From NCBI GenBank assembly GCA_026874595.1, contig CM049318.1, positions 31,404,956-31,468,955 on the forward strand: DNA of 64,000 bases, in the 5' to 3' direction. The first letter of the stretch is position 1; each line of letters starts with the position of its first letter. Source of the stretch: Sipunculus nudus (Eukaryota; Annelida; Sipuncula; Golfingiida; Sipunculidae). The position numbers and the translations under genes were made by a program. Under the pieces are notes generated by a model, which saw only the letters and a list, made by a program, of their open reading frames with translations, was not told where the DNA came from and searched no databases. Shown one piece after another: positions 10,478 through 18,778 of this stretch.

Positions 10478-10610
10478 GTATACGACAGAAACCCCTCCCG
10501 CCGAAAGAAATCACGAAGAAGAACATAACCGCACTGTTTATTTACCCCGGTGCAAGCGCCAGAAAACGACGACAAATGACATGTGACATAATTGCACGAG
10601 CACCATAAAC

Positions 10611-12275
10611 ATGTTTGCAGTTTGCTGTTTAGCCAGTACATGTCCCCAGGTATGGAAAAGGTTAAACGGACCCGATCGTGGAAAATACCGTCTTTCAGAC
10701 GCCATCTTACGTCACGTATCACTAGGGGTGGACGATAGTTCAGATGCACCGAAGGATGTGAACAGAAACGCGTCATGCACCAAACCCGTGTTCATCACAC
10801 ACGACCGGCTCTCCCCCCCTGTCGGGAGCTTGATCCACATACGTCATCTCCCAGACGTCGGGCTGTTTGGGGTTATACAGTTGGACCCGAGGTTCGTGGG
10901 TGTGCTCACACGGGCGTGTCCCTACTTTGTGGACAGATCACCGGCAAACCGTGAAAACGCTTCTACGAAAGACCTTCTGCGGGCGCTGTTCCCCGCTGTG
11001 TCGTTGTCCTCACTGAAGTTGTCAGACACGTTTTCAGAACAGGGTTGTCCGACTAAGGAGGACCTGGAGATTGCTGCCGGACCGGACTTCCTGAACCACG
11101 TTTCGTTGACGATGAACAACGCCCGTGGAGGCTGCCTTGCCATGTACTGCACAAGTCTGCATTTGGACGAGCGGGATTGTGAGCACACTGAAAACGAGAA
11201 CCTGTTCGAACACCTCGGCCTGAGCCCGGAACTGTACAGGGATATAATTAAAGAGGCTGAAGGGCGTGTCCTCCCAGTGGAGACATTCAACACAGACGAG
11301 ACCACAGTTCCCACCTGGCACAACCTGCTCTTGGGGGCAGCACTGAACCCTTTCACGGTCAAACAATGCAAGAAACAAGAACTCGAACAGCTGGGGTTGG
11401 CTTCGACATTTATTGACGCTGAAAACAAATCAGACGATGGTGCGGACAGTCCACTCGCTGGGCACGCTGAAACCTTAACACCGCTGGAACCAGCTTCACC
11501 ACAAACGCCGCTGGAACCAGCTTCACCACAAACGTGTATTTGTGATGAACAGGAACATTCTGACGACACCGATCCGATCAATCTTTCAGACAGGGGCAAA
11601 TCGACCTTGACCGTAGTGGAAGGCAGTTCCGGAAACCCCGAACGACTGGCCGCAGACATGTCATCAACAAACAGTAACGCGCCAGTAACCCCTAACGGTT
11701 CCGGGCAGTTAACAGCCGACATGAAGGAGTGGATAACGGGTCAAGAAGAACTACTGCAAAGGTTGAAATCTAAGTACGGCCGGGTCGATGCGGAAGCGCC
11801 TGTGCAGATTCAGGCTGCACCATGGCCGCACGGTTCTTTCGGTTACGCATCCCCGACGGTCGGAACACAAACGCAGCCGTCAGCTTATGCGCCAGAGTCC
11901 GGGGTCTGGTGGCCGGGTTCGCCGACGAACGCAGGGCCCGTCTTCCAACCAGGGCATTACGCATCAGCGCGCTTCTCGCCCTATCAGCCACCCGCGACAC
12001 CGTTGTACCCGCAAGCACCTGTGGCGCCGCCCCCACCCTTTGCGAGTGACGGCAGCACGTCGGGTTCGACAGGCACACGGTACAAACGCCGCACACGCAG
12101 CAGCAACCCTCCACCGTGCATTATTACTTTTACGGTGATAACGGTAAACAGCATATCGCGGACAGAAGGACAGGGTCATCGTCAAGAGCTGATGATAAAA
12201 CGGAACAAGAAGCCGCGCATCACAACCACGCACGCACGTCGGACACTGGTGGCCACTCCGGGCTTGATATGTTGA
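10611..12275 (+). CDS. UL26: Capsid maturation protease (assemblin) with N-terminal part of scaffold
   Basis: A 554-residue frame. The first about 250 residues fit herpesvirus assemblin (peptidase family S21). The catalytic triad His-Ser-His is visible at H64 (in T-H-D), S131 (in V-S-L-S-S) and H163 (in N-H-V-S-L), with spacing almost equal to that of cytomegalovirus assemblin. The enzyme is expected to cleave itself and the scaffold during capsid maturation in the nucleus. After the protease comes an acidic linker with a duplicated nonapeptide, then a Pro/Ala/Gln/Tyr-rich scaffold-like region and a basic KRRTR nuclear-signal candidate near residue 488. From about codon 500 the frame becomes atypical; a second frame (-1) beginning at 12050 carries what looks like the rest of the scaffold. 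The last 50 or so residues of this frame may therefore not be native. Confidence 0.82.
   Translation: MFAVCCLASTCPQVWKRLNGPDRGKYRLSDAILRHVSLGVDDSSDAPKDVNRNASCTKPVFITHDRLSPPVGSLIHIRHLPDVGLFGVIQLDPRFVGVLTRACPYFVDRSPANRENASTKDLLRALFPAVSLSSLKLSDTFSEQGCPTKEDLEIAAGPDFLNHVSLTMNNARGGCLAMYCTSLHLDERDCEHTENENLFEHLGLSPELYRDIIKEAEGRVLPVETFNTDETTVPTWHNLLLGAALNPFTVKQCKKQELEQLGLASTFIDAENKSDDGADSPLAGHAETLTPLEPASPQTPLEPASPQTCICDEQEHSDDTDPINLSDRGKSTLTVVEGSSGNPERLAADMSSTNSNAPVTPNGSGQLTADMKEWITGQEELLQRLKSKYGRVDAEAPVQIQAAPWPHGSFGYASPTVGTQTQPSAYAPESGVWWPGSPTNAGPVFQPGHYASARFSPYQPPATPLYPQAPVAPPPPFASDGSTSGSTGTRYKRRTRSSNPPPCIITFTVITVNSISRTEGQGHRQELMIKRNKKPRITTTHARRTLVATPGLIC
11481..11534 (+). repeat. 27-bp tandem duplication in protease/scaffold linker
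   Basis: Two adjacent identical 27-base units encode PLEPASPQT twice, just after the protease domain in the disordered linker. Confidence 0.85.
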
Positions 12276-12811
12276 AATCCCCAGAAACGCAAAGAGCGTC
12301 CGTTTTTTCCCCTGCCGGGCTCGAGTCCACCGTTAAAACACTGCAGGAGACGGTGGAAAAACTGACAACACACGTTCACACAAACGTTCACCCTGCCCAC
12401 CCACCTCACACGTTTCAAGCCAGTCAACCTTCCGTTCAGCCAGCCGCAGCACATGCTCCTGCCCATCCCCCGTCTATTGAGACTACGGTGGGTGACCAAA
12501 AAGACGGCCGTGACAGTCGCGCGTTACTGCAAGAACTTGTTCGGGGTATCGCAGATGTCGTAGAGCAAAACAGACGTGACAGAGGTGACGTTGCGTCAGG
12601 TGAACCACAGGTCTCCTCCGCTGTCACATCTGACACCCCTACAGAGGGTGGCCAAACCGGCAGGGATAAACCACGCGGTAAACCAGCAGACACCGTAGAG
12701 GCCGAACGGGAACCGTCCGCTGAAAAAGAGCCAGCACTGTCAAAGGTTGTGACAGATAGGCTGAAGTTATTGGATAAGATGTTGAAGCCCCCAGCCGCAT
12801 CCAGTTTTTGA
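12050..12811 (+). CDS. Scaffold C-terminal reading frame, -1 relative to the protease frame
   Basis: Frame open from 12050 (stop at 12047-12049) to the stop at 12811; the first ATG is at 12269 and a GTG is at 12116. The product is Ala/Pro/His/Gln-rich, with a predicted coiled segment (S-T-V-K-T-L-Q-E-T-V-E-K-L) and a helical, Leu-rich C-terminus (VVTDRLKLLDKMLKPP). That is what the herpesvirus scaffold tail looks like: a low-complexity body and a short amphipathic end that binds the major capsid protein. It could be (a) the 3' part of the protease/scaffold gene after a one-base deletion or assembly error, (b) reached by programmed -1 frameshifting, or (c) a separately started scaffold protein, as herpesviruses make from an internal promoter. 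The sequence does not decide between them. Confidence 0.6.
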   Translation, partial: RQHVGFDRHTVQTPHTQQQPSTVHYYFYGDNGKQHIADRRTGSSSRADDKTEQEAAHHNHARTSDTGGHSGLDMLKSPETQRASVFSPAGLESTVKTLQETVEKLTTHVHTNVHPAHPPHTFQASQPSVQPAAAHAPAHPPSIETTVGDQKDGRDSRALLQELVRGIADVVEQNRRDRGDVASGEPQVSSAVTSDTPTEGGQTGRDKPRGKPADTVEAEREPSAEKEPALSKVVTDRLKLLDKMLKPPAASSF

Positions 12812-12838
12812 ATGGCGCGCGCATATGTCACGTGACTG

Positions 12839-12846
12839 TATATAAC
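12839..12846 (+). promoter_or_regulatory. Candidate TATA box for helicase gene
   Basis: TATATAAC just after the CACGTGAC motif (12829-12836), about 170 bases before the helicase ATG. The 200-base gap 12812-13014 holds no gene. Confidence 0.4.
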
Positions 12847-13014
12847 ATATATAACACAGGGGCTCCCGATTACCCTAATCAGTCATGCTCCCGCCTCGAG
12901 GTGAGTCAGTGCACCACTTTTAAGCAGTCTGACCTGACACAGGGCACGCCATCCTAACATTTTATTTTGAGCTCCCTCCTGCGCATATTGTACACGAACA
13001 GACATCTTTGACAG

Positions 13015-16000
13015 ATGGCTTTGACAGAAGATAAACGTGAGAGACTCATTCTGACAACAACAAGTATAGCGGACAACTTGGCCGAGTCGATTCGCACCGA
13101 GCAACACCGCGTCCCCGTGCCAACGTGGATGCAGCGCCCGTCGCCGCCGTACGAGACAGAAAAATGGCTCCATCAACTGGAACATATGACATGGCCGTTC
13201 CCCAGTTCTATATTCGACCCGAACCAGGCCTTGATACCCGACGAAGCAGAACGTTGCAAATGGGAAATCCTGCGCCGGGCGGCGGACCCTACCGTTCCGG
13301 CGACGCCTGGTTCTTTCACTCCCGTACATTTCCGCTGTTACGTCGTGACGGGCCCGGCCGGCGCGGGTAAAAGCACGCTGGTGGACATCCTCACCGCCAA
13401 CACACATATGGTGTGCACCGCCGCCGGAAACGCCTCCGTGACCAACCTCCACAACGCTCTGAAGTCACACCAAGTTGGGCGCGTCGGGACGTTAGCGAAA
13501 CTGCAGTTGATGTACAACTGCCGTGAAGCAGAACCCCGCGAGCCGGCTTCGACACTGAACCCTACCTCCTTCGCAGAAGCCCAGCTGGACGGGATTCTTA
13601 CAGACCACAGGAATTTCCGGTCTCAGTTCGACAACCTTAAAATGAAACTTAAAAGGATAGAAACGGCGCTGGGTACGGAATGGGCTCGCTACGCCGAGGC
13701 ATTTGAAAGGGAAGACGACACTGTGGCCCGGCACGGGAACAAGGTATCGTACGTCAAAGGCAGGAAAATAATACAGCCACGGTCCCGCATGCGTCCCGGC
13801 TTCGATCCCGCGGTAAAATTGGCCGGTCAGGTGTCGTCCAGTAAACCTCTTCGCAGTGGCGCTACGCAGGGGCGGTGTAACAAGAGGGATCAACAACACA
13901 GGGACTTCACATGCATGGCGAACATGGGGTTGAAACGGGTGGACATGCCATGGTTACAGTCTAGTTTCCGGTTTGATTTCCCTCAAATATGCAGCAGTAA
14001 CGTCGTGCTAGTGGACGAGGCGGGGATGGCCAGCAGCTACAACTTATATACATACGCTTTCTTGTATCGGTACGCGGCGTGCCGTCTGGGGATCTACCAC
14101 GAGAAACCTCTGGTTTTCATTTTACTGGGTTCAGAAAGCCAGTCGACGGCTATACGGTCAGACGGTATGGGACCCGTGGCGAACCGAGTGCCGGCCGTCA
14201 GCATGCTGCAACATGTTTGCAACGTCCCTATCATCGCCAAGGCCACCGGCGTGTACGAACCAAATCACACTGTCGTGATGCACGTCAACAAAAGGTGCCA
14301 CTTGGAAATAAGCGAACTCCTTTACGACCTTCACTACGGCATAAGGGACCCCGACACCATCCGTCTGTTGGACAAACACGTGGTGCCGTCCCACGTGGTA
14401 GAGGAACCAATGAGCCTGGACACAACCGCGGACGGCACCGCGACAGACCTCACAGGCTGCATCAGAATATTCGCCAGTAACGACGAAGTCGCAGAGTATG
14501 ACAAACGTTGCAAACAAACTATGGAATCCGCCGATTTGGGCATATGGGTTTTCCTGAACGTCCACGACGCGATCGCGTACCTGTCCGTTTTGCAGGCGCA
14601 GTTCAGAGAACAGCGGATGCCGGGCAGGAAACGTCGACGACCGTTACGTGAGAAGCAGGATAACCGGAGGGTGGACGACATGTTTCGTGACGCGTGGGCA
14701 AAACGAGCCCTACCTAACTCGGGTGCACAGCCTCCGGGAGACAAGGAAAACAGCTCCACGTCAGTCGGTCTGAACTGGGGGTCCGATCACCAAATGGCCC
14801 CGATGGTTACCGAAACGGGGCTGGTGTTAACCTCACTCGATTCGTTCATAGACTCACTATACACACACGCCCCGAACCTGTTTGGGTTCGAGTACACGAG
14901 TGAGTCTGTGCATTATTTCGCGGGTGGAAAAGTGTACGAGCCAGAAGGCGAATACTACCCTCCACCTGACAGGAAGAGAGAAGACAACCACATACTGCGG
15001 CCAAAGGCGACAAAGGACACTTGGGAAATCACGGACGACCCGGCACCAGAAAACTTCACGGACAGCCAAGGCCCGGTAAACGGCCACAAATTACGGGAAA
15101 AGGAAACCCCCCGTCCGGACGCGAGACAGACAGACCCCTTGCTCCCTCAAAGATACAGAGTTCTCATGTGTAAGCACACCCTGCCGGTCGGCAAGCCCGC
15201 TGTATGTCGGCGGGCATGTCAGTTCGTGCTGACAGGGTTCAAGGGACCTTTCCGCTTGCTGATGAGAACGGCGCTACCCAGGATGTGCCTGTCCTTCCTC
15301 CCTGCCCACACACCGTTCGTTTGTGCCATCCTGCAAGGAGCGTACGAGGCCCTGTACAGCCTGCTGTCTGACAAGGGGGTGGCTGACCGATTCATGGCCA
15401 AACACTCACTCGGGCAAGAAGGTGAATGTGTTGACGAGAACATTAGCCGTTTCGACGTAGATGCTTCTGCAGATGCTCCCGACCCTGCCACGGATTTTGA
15501 CTACCTGAACACGCTGGTGTCCGATCTCAGCACAACATACATGCGTGCCGCTGACGAATACCCGGACATCTCCGAATGTGAGGTGCACCTGGGTCTAACG
15601 TGCCTCACAGAACCGGAAGGCTCGGCGGACAAAGGCCTGGGAGCTGTCGACCAGCGGTACGTGATACCGAACCAGGTATTAGATACAGCCGAAGTAGTCA
15701 CCGTGCTCGGGAGCAGAACCATACCCGCCGATTCTCCGTTCGACGCCCTTAATTACCAGCCTTACGAAAAGTCGACCCTGCCCCGTTTCGTAAAAGCCGT
15801 GCGTTCCTCAGGCGACAAGTTCGAGCTGCGGTGCGCGGTGGTGTGTTCCGAAGAGACGGGTTGGGTCGGCCTCGCATTACCGTCATCGGAAGAGTACATC
15901 ACAGAACCAGAAATCGACGTGCCCCGTTTCGCATTGCACTCGTCATTCCGCGTCCCCATGGTTTCGCAGACGGCCGTGACTGTAACCAAATCTCAAGGTC

Positions 16001-16194
16001 ACACATACCAGCGGGTGGCCGTCTCTGTAAGTGACGGCATGTGCGGAGACCTCAGGACACCTTACGTCGCTATCTCCCGTGCCAGCCGTGAACTTTATGT
16101 GTCGTGTAACATGTTCCGCCGTCGTTGCGCTTTTTTCCCTCATCTGGGATTGCTGTATATACTTTTACACCCCAACACAACTCATGCAGTTTAG
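13015..16194 (+). CDS. UL5: DNA helicase of the helicase-primase complex, UL5-like (superfamily 1)
   Basis: A 1059-residue intact superfamily 1 helicase. Motif I (Walker A) is GPAGAGKST at residues 113-121 with K119; motif II is V-D-E-A-G with D334/E335; motif III-like LLGSESQ near 376-382; motif V-like T-V-T-K-S-Q-G-H-T-Y from residue 989; motif VI Y-V-A-I-S-R-A-S from residue 1017. The motif V/VI pair is close to that of herpesvirus UL5 and related Pif1/RecD-type helicases. In herpesviruses UL5 unwinds the replication fork in complex with the UL52 primase and UL8; neither partner is in this window. It is somewhat longer than most UL5 proteins; the charged region around residues 540-690 looks like an insertion. 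A poly(A) signal lies 28 bases after the stop. Confidence 0.85.
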   Translation: MALTEDKRERLILTTTSIADNLAESIRTEQHRVPVPTWMQRPSPPYETEKWLHQLEHMTWPFPSSIFDPNQALIPDEAERCKWEILRRAADPTVPATPGSFTPVHFRCYVVTGPAGAGKSTLVDILTANTHMVCTAAGNASVTNLHNALKSHQVGRVGTLAKLQLMYNCREAEPREPASTLNPTSFAEAQLDGILTDHRNFRSQFDNLKMKLKRIETALGTEWARYAEAFEREDDTVARHGNKVSYVKGRKIIQPRSRMRPGFDPAVKLAGQVSSSKPLRSGATQGRCNKRDQQHRDFTCMANMGLKRVDMPWLQSSFRFDFPQICSSNVVLVDEAGMASSYNLYTYAFLYRYAACRLGIYHEKPLVFILLGSESQSTAIRSDGMGPVANRVPAVSMLQHVCNVPIIAKATGVYEPNHTVVMHVNKRCHLEISELLYDLHYGIRDPDTIRLLDKHVVPSHVVEEPMSLDTTADGTATDLTGCIRIFASNDEVAEYDKRCKQTMESADLGIWVFLNVHDAIAYLSVLQAQFREQRMPGRKRRRPLREKQDNRRVDDMFRDAWAKRALPNSGAQPPGDKENSSTSVGLNWGSDHQMAPMVTETGLVLTSLDSFIDSLYTHAPNLFGFEYTSESVHYFAGGKVYEPEGEYYPPPDRKREDNHILRPKATKDTWEITDDPAPENFTDSQGPVNGHKLREKETPRPDARQTDPLLPQRYRVLMCKHTLPVGKPAVCRRACQFVLTGFKGPFRLLMRTALPRMCLSFLPAHTPFVCAILQGAYEALYSLLSDKGVADRFMAKHSLGQEGECVDENISRFDVDASADAPDPATDFDYLNTLVSDLSTTYMRAADEYPDISECEVHLGLTCLTEPEGSADKGLGAVDQRYVIPNQVLDTAEVVTVLGSRTIPADSPFDALNYQPYEKSTLPRFVKAVRSSGDKFELRCAVVCSEETGWVGLALPSSEEYITEPEIDVPRFALHSSFRVPMVSQTAVTVTKSQGHTYQRVAVSVSDGMCGDLRTPYVAISRASRELYVSCNMFRRRCAFFPHLGLLYILLHPNTTHAV

Positions 16195-16221
16195 TAATTA
16201 TGTATGATGTGTTTATTGTCG

Positions 16222-16227
16222 AATAAA
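16222..16227 (+). terminator. Polyadenylation signal of helicase gene
   Basis: AATAAA 28 bases downstream of the helicase stop codon, followed by a TG-rich stretch near 16305-16340, the usual downstream element. Confidence 0.65.
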
Positions 16228-16696
16228 ATGTATGTTTCATCTCCGTCTTGTTTATTGTGATGTCACTGATTGATTCACCGATTCACTGTAACATGCCTAC
16301 CTGAATGTGTTTGTGTGTGTGGGGGGAAGGGTGTGAGGGTGCGTTCAATAGCTTACGCTGTTTAAATGACATTACACGCCAATGAACATAATATGTGTCC
16401 GATCTGAACCCATCCCATTCCCGTTCCATTTGTCGTACATGATACAATGAACATTATCCTGATCAACATCATATTGTGGAGCCGGACACGGCGAACAATA
16501 ACCGATATATAAACATGCACTTTGTAATTATCCTTCTGCGCACTGGAAGGGCTGATTGTTGTAGCGGAAAAAGCACAAAACAAGTGGTGATGAATGAATA
16601 GAACCGTATTGGTCTAATTCGTACAAAATATGTTGTACAAGATGACCAACAGGGGCCTCTGTATGGATGGTATAGGGGATATAAAAACATATATAA

Positions 16697-16769
16697 CGTC
16701 CCTGGGTGGGCTCGAACCACCAACCTCCCGATTAAAAGTCGGAAGCGCTACCGATTGCGCCACAGGGAC
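16697..16769 (-). tRNA. tRNA-Asn-type body with UUU (Lys) anticodon
   Basis: A complete 73-nt cloverleaf: 7-bp acceptor stem without mismatch, D stem GCGC/GCGC, 5-bp anticodon stem with one G-U, T arm GGTGG/CCACC with TTCGAGC loop. No CCA is encoded and there is no intron. The loop CTTTTAA gives anticodon UUU (Lys), yet the body is that of eukaryotic tRNA-Asn and is nearly the same as the GUU tRNA at 21839. It is therefore an anticodon-switched tRNA-Asn relative rather than ordinary tRNA-Lys. It may be functional, a tRNA-like viral RNA, or a decaying copy. Confidence 0.85.
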
Positions 16770-16830
16770 TACATGCTTTGTGTACGTGAGTTTCTCATTT
16801 TATCATGAGCAGGTACTGTTCCTTGATTTG

Positions 16831-16873
16831 ATTGGCTGATGGAAAGTATGACGTCACAGACGACCTATATAAA
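16831..16873 (+). promoter_or_regulatory. Candidate Pol II promoter: inverted CCAAT, CRE, TATA
   Basis: ATTGG at 16831-16835, the palindromic CRE TGACGTCA at 16849-16856 and TATATAAA at 16866-16873 lie in the order and spacing of a rightward Pol II promoter. No reading frame follows, but AATAAA occurs at 17374-17379. A non-coding transcript of about 500 nt is possible (inference). The ATTGG and CRE elements recur beside the tRNA at 21839, where the TATA box is missing. Confidence 0.45.
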
Positions 16874-16889
16874 TGCCTTTAATCCCAGA

Positions 16890-18029
16890 AATACATATTG
16901 TTTACTTCAATTGTTTACTTGGGGTCTAGACAGTTGGCAGCGTGATGACAAACGATACCTGTACGGAGCAGTGATTTATCATTAATCTCTATTAATCTAA
17001 TTATAAATGTCACATTTAATATACGGCCAACTTTTGGTAACTTATTTGAGCAAACGAAAATGCTTATTTTTTAATCATATATAATATATACTTGGGTTGG
17101 TACCAGTCTGCCAAGGGTACAAAAGATGGCGTTGTACGCCCGTCTCTATGATTGGCCTAGAGCAGCGGTGCCACAATAGAGCGGGGTACCAGTCTATATC
17201 TTAATCAATATTGTTGGGTGCAGGAGCGCCATCATATGCCCGTGTAAGAGACTAAAGTATATGTGTCCCTGCAGTTTGCTAAGGCCATTTCAATTTTGTT
17301 CGATATGTATAAACAACAGAAAATAGTTTACTTTCTTTGATAAACTGCTGTGTACCTGGGTAGGAAATGAAAGAATAAAAATGGATGAATGTGGCTTAAA
17401 ACCAAAATGAATACGTGGCCAGTACGGGGGTCGAACCCGCGACCTTTGCGTTATCAGCACAACACTCTAACCAACTGAGCTAACCGGCCCCACAGTTGGC
17501 ATTGACTTCAAATGTATTAAAATATACACCACCGTACTGGACTACGGAATCCATGAACACTTATGAATATATATTTGCTATAATTTGGAAGATATTAAGT
17601 TACAGGGCAAATCATATGTACTCTTTAGAATTAACTAGAGTATACCCATATCTGTACCTGCACGCACACATTTCTTAAATTATGAGGAAGCACTATGTGA
17701 GAATGGCCATGGCACACCGCAGGTATTAAACCCAGAATAATTTTATCGATTTTGAGGCCATTTCTTTACCGAACGCCTAAAAAATATAAACTCGTTCTTC
17801 CCCGGACCAAGATGCACCCTCCCACGAAGTTTGACGACCGTGCAATCCCTAGCGTGCGAAAGAATCCGGACAGACAGACAGACAAACAGATTCCCGTGAA
17901 TTATAGTATGAAACACAAGAGATTTATACATGAACGTTAGTAGCTTGGGAACATGTTTGTTACATTTGTGTTCCTTCAACTTGATAAATCTGTTGTCTAT
18001 CTGATATAGTTCCACTGGTCGTCGGCAGG
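16890..18029. other. Non-coding stretch between helicase gene and inverted repeat
   Basis: No credible protein gene. Apart from the tRNA-Ile-type gene at 17416-17489 it holds a direct repeat of GGTACCAGTCT (near 17098 and 17186) and an AATAAA at 17374. It is more AT-rich than the flanking viral genes. Confidence 0.5.
17416..17489 (-). tRNA. tRNA-Ile-type gene with GAU anticodon
   Basis: A full 74-nt cloverleaf: acceptor GGCCGGT/ACTGGCC with one G-U pair, a normal D arm (TTAGCTCAGTTGGTTAGA), loop CTGATAA with anticodon GAU, T arm with GTTCGAC, and discriminator A. The body matches eukaryotic nuclear tRNA-Ile, but eukaryotes decode Ile AUU/AUC mainly with an A34 (AAU) tRNA; GAU is the bacterial/organellar solution and rare in nuclear genomes. 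This gene therefore has an unusual anticodon on a eukaryotic body. Confidence 0.85.
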
Positions 18030-18778
18030 TGGCGATACTGACGCCAACATATTGGTCAGCAACACAAAATGGCCACTTGCCGGACAACGGTCTACACAAC
18101 ATTTACGAAATATGTGCTAAAATCTTCGGAAAAATATGCTTAAAGCGTTCAACAAGTGACATTTGCGATATCTTTTCCAGTTTGCGCGTACATCTTGCAC
18201 AAACGTCAAATCTGCCGCACACCAAAGTTTTCAATGTGTCCACAACCCTACTATATAAGCAGGCCGAGTCTATTATACTATCAGTTGAGAGCGCTCTATG
18301 GGCGCTTTTGGGTCCCAGACGGCTCCCCTGTGGGGGAGGGGGGGACTTCAGGGGGGGAGGGGGCGGCCCCTCCCTCTGCCTTCTGCCAAGAAGTAATAGA
18401 GTTGTGGGCCTGGGGTCGGTTGTGTGGTTCAAGTCAGAAGTGGACCGGTTGTAGGTCGGTTGGATGTGAAAGGTCGGTTGGGGTCGTCGAGGTCGGATGT
18501 GAAAGGTCAACAGGGGTCGCCAGGGGGGGGAGAACAGGGGAGTTCTGGATGGGATCGGGTCGAAGGGGAAAGGTCAGCAGGGGCGCCTGGGGGGGGGAAC
18601 AGGGGAGTTGTGAGTGGGATCGGGTCGGAGGTGAAAGGTCAACAGGGGTCTCAAGGGGGGGAACAGGGGAGTCCTAGGTGGGTTCGTATACGGATGTGAA
18701 TGGTTAAAGAGTGATCGTCGGGTATCATCGGTACTGGGAAAGCCAACGGTGTGCAACGCACGTCAAAGCACAATGGGA

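Noticed and set aside
10922-11722. 266-codon minus-strand frame opposite the capsid protease
   Set aside because: Antisense shadow of a gene with clear catalytic motifs; Ser/Cys-rich composition without domain features.
18103-18700. Frames of 90-170 codons rich in Gly/Arg/Pro near the G-run repeats
   Set aside because: They translate G-run tandem repeats of the inverted-repeat arm and differ between the two arms.
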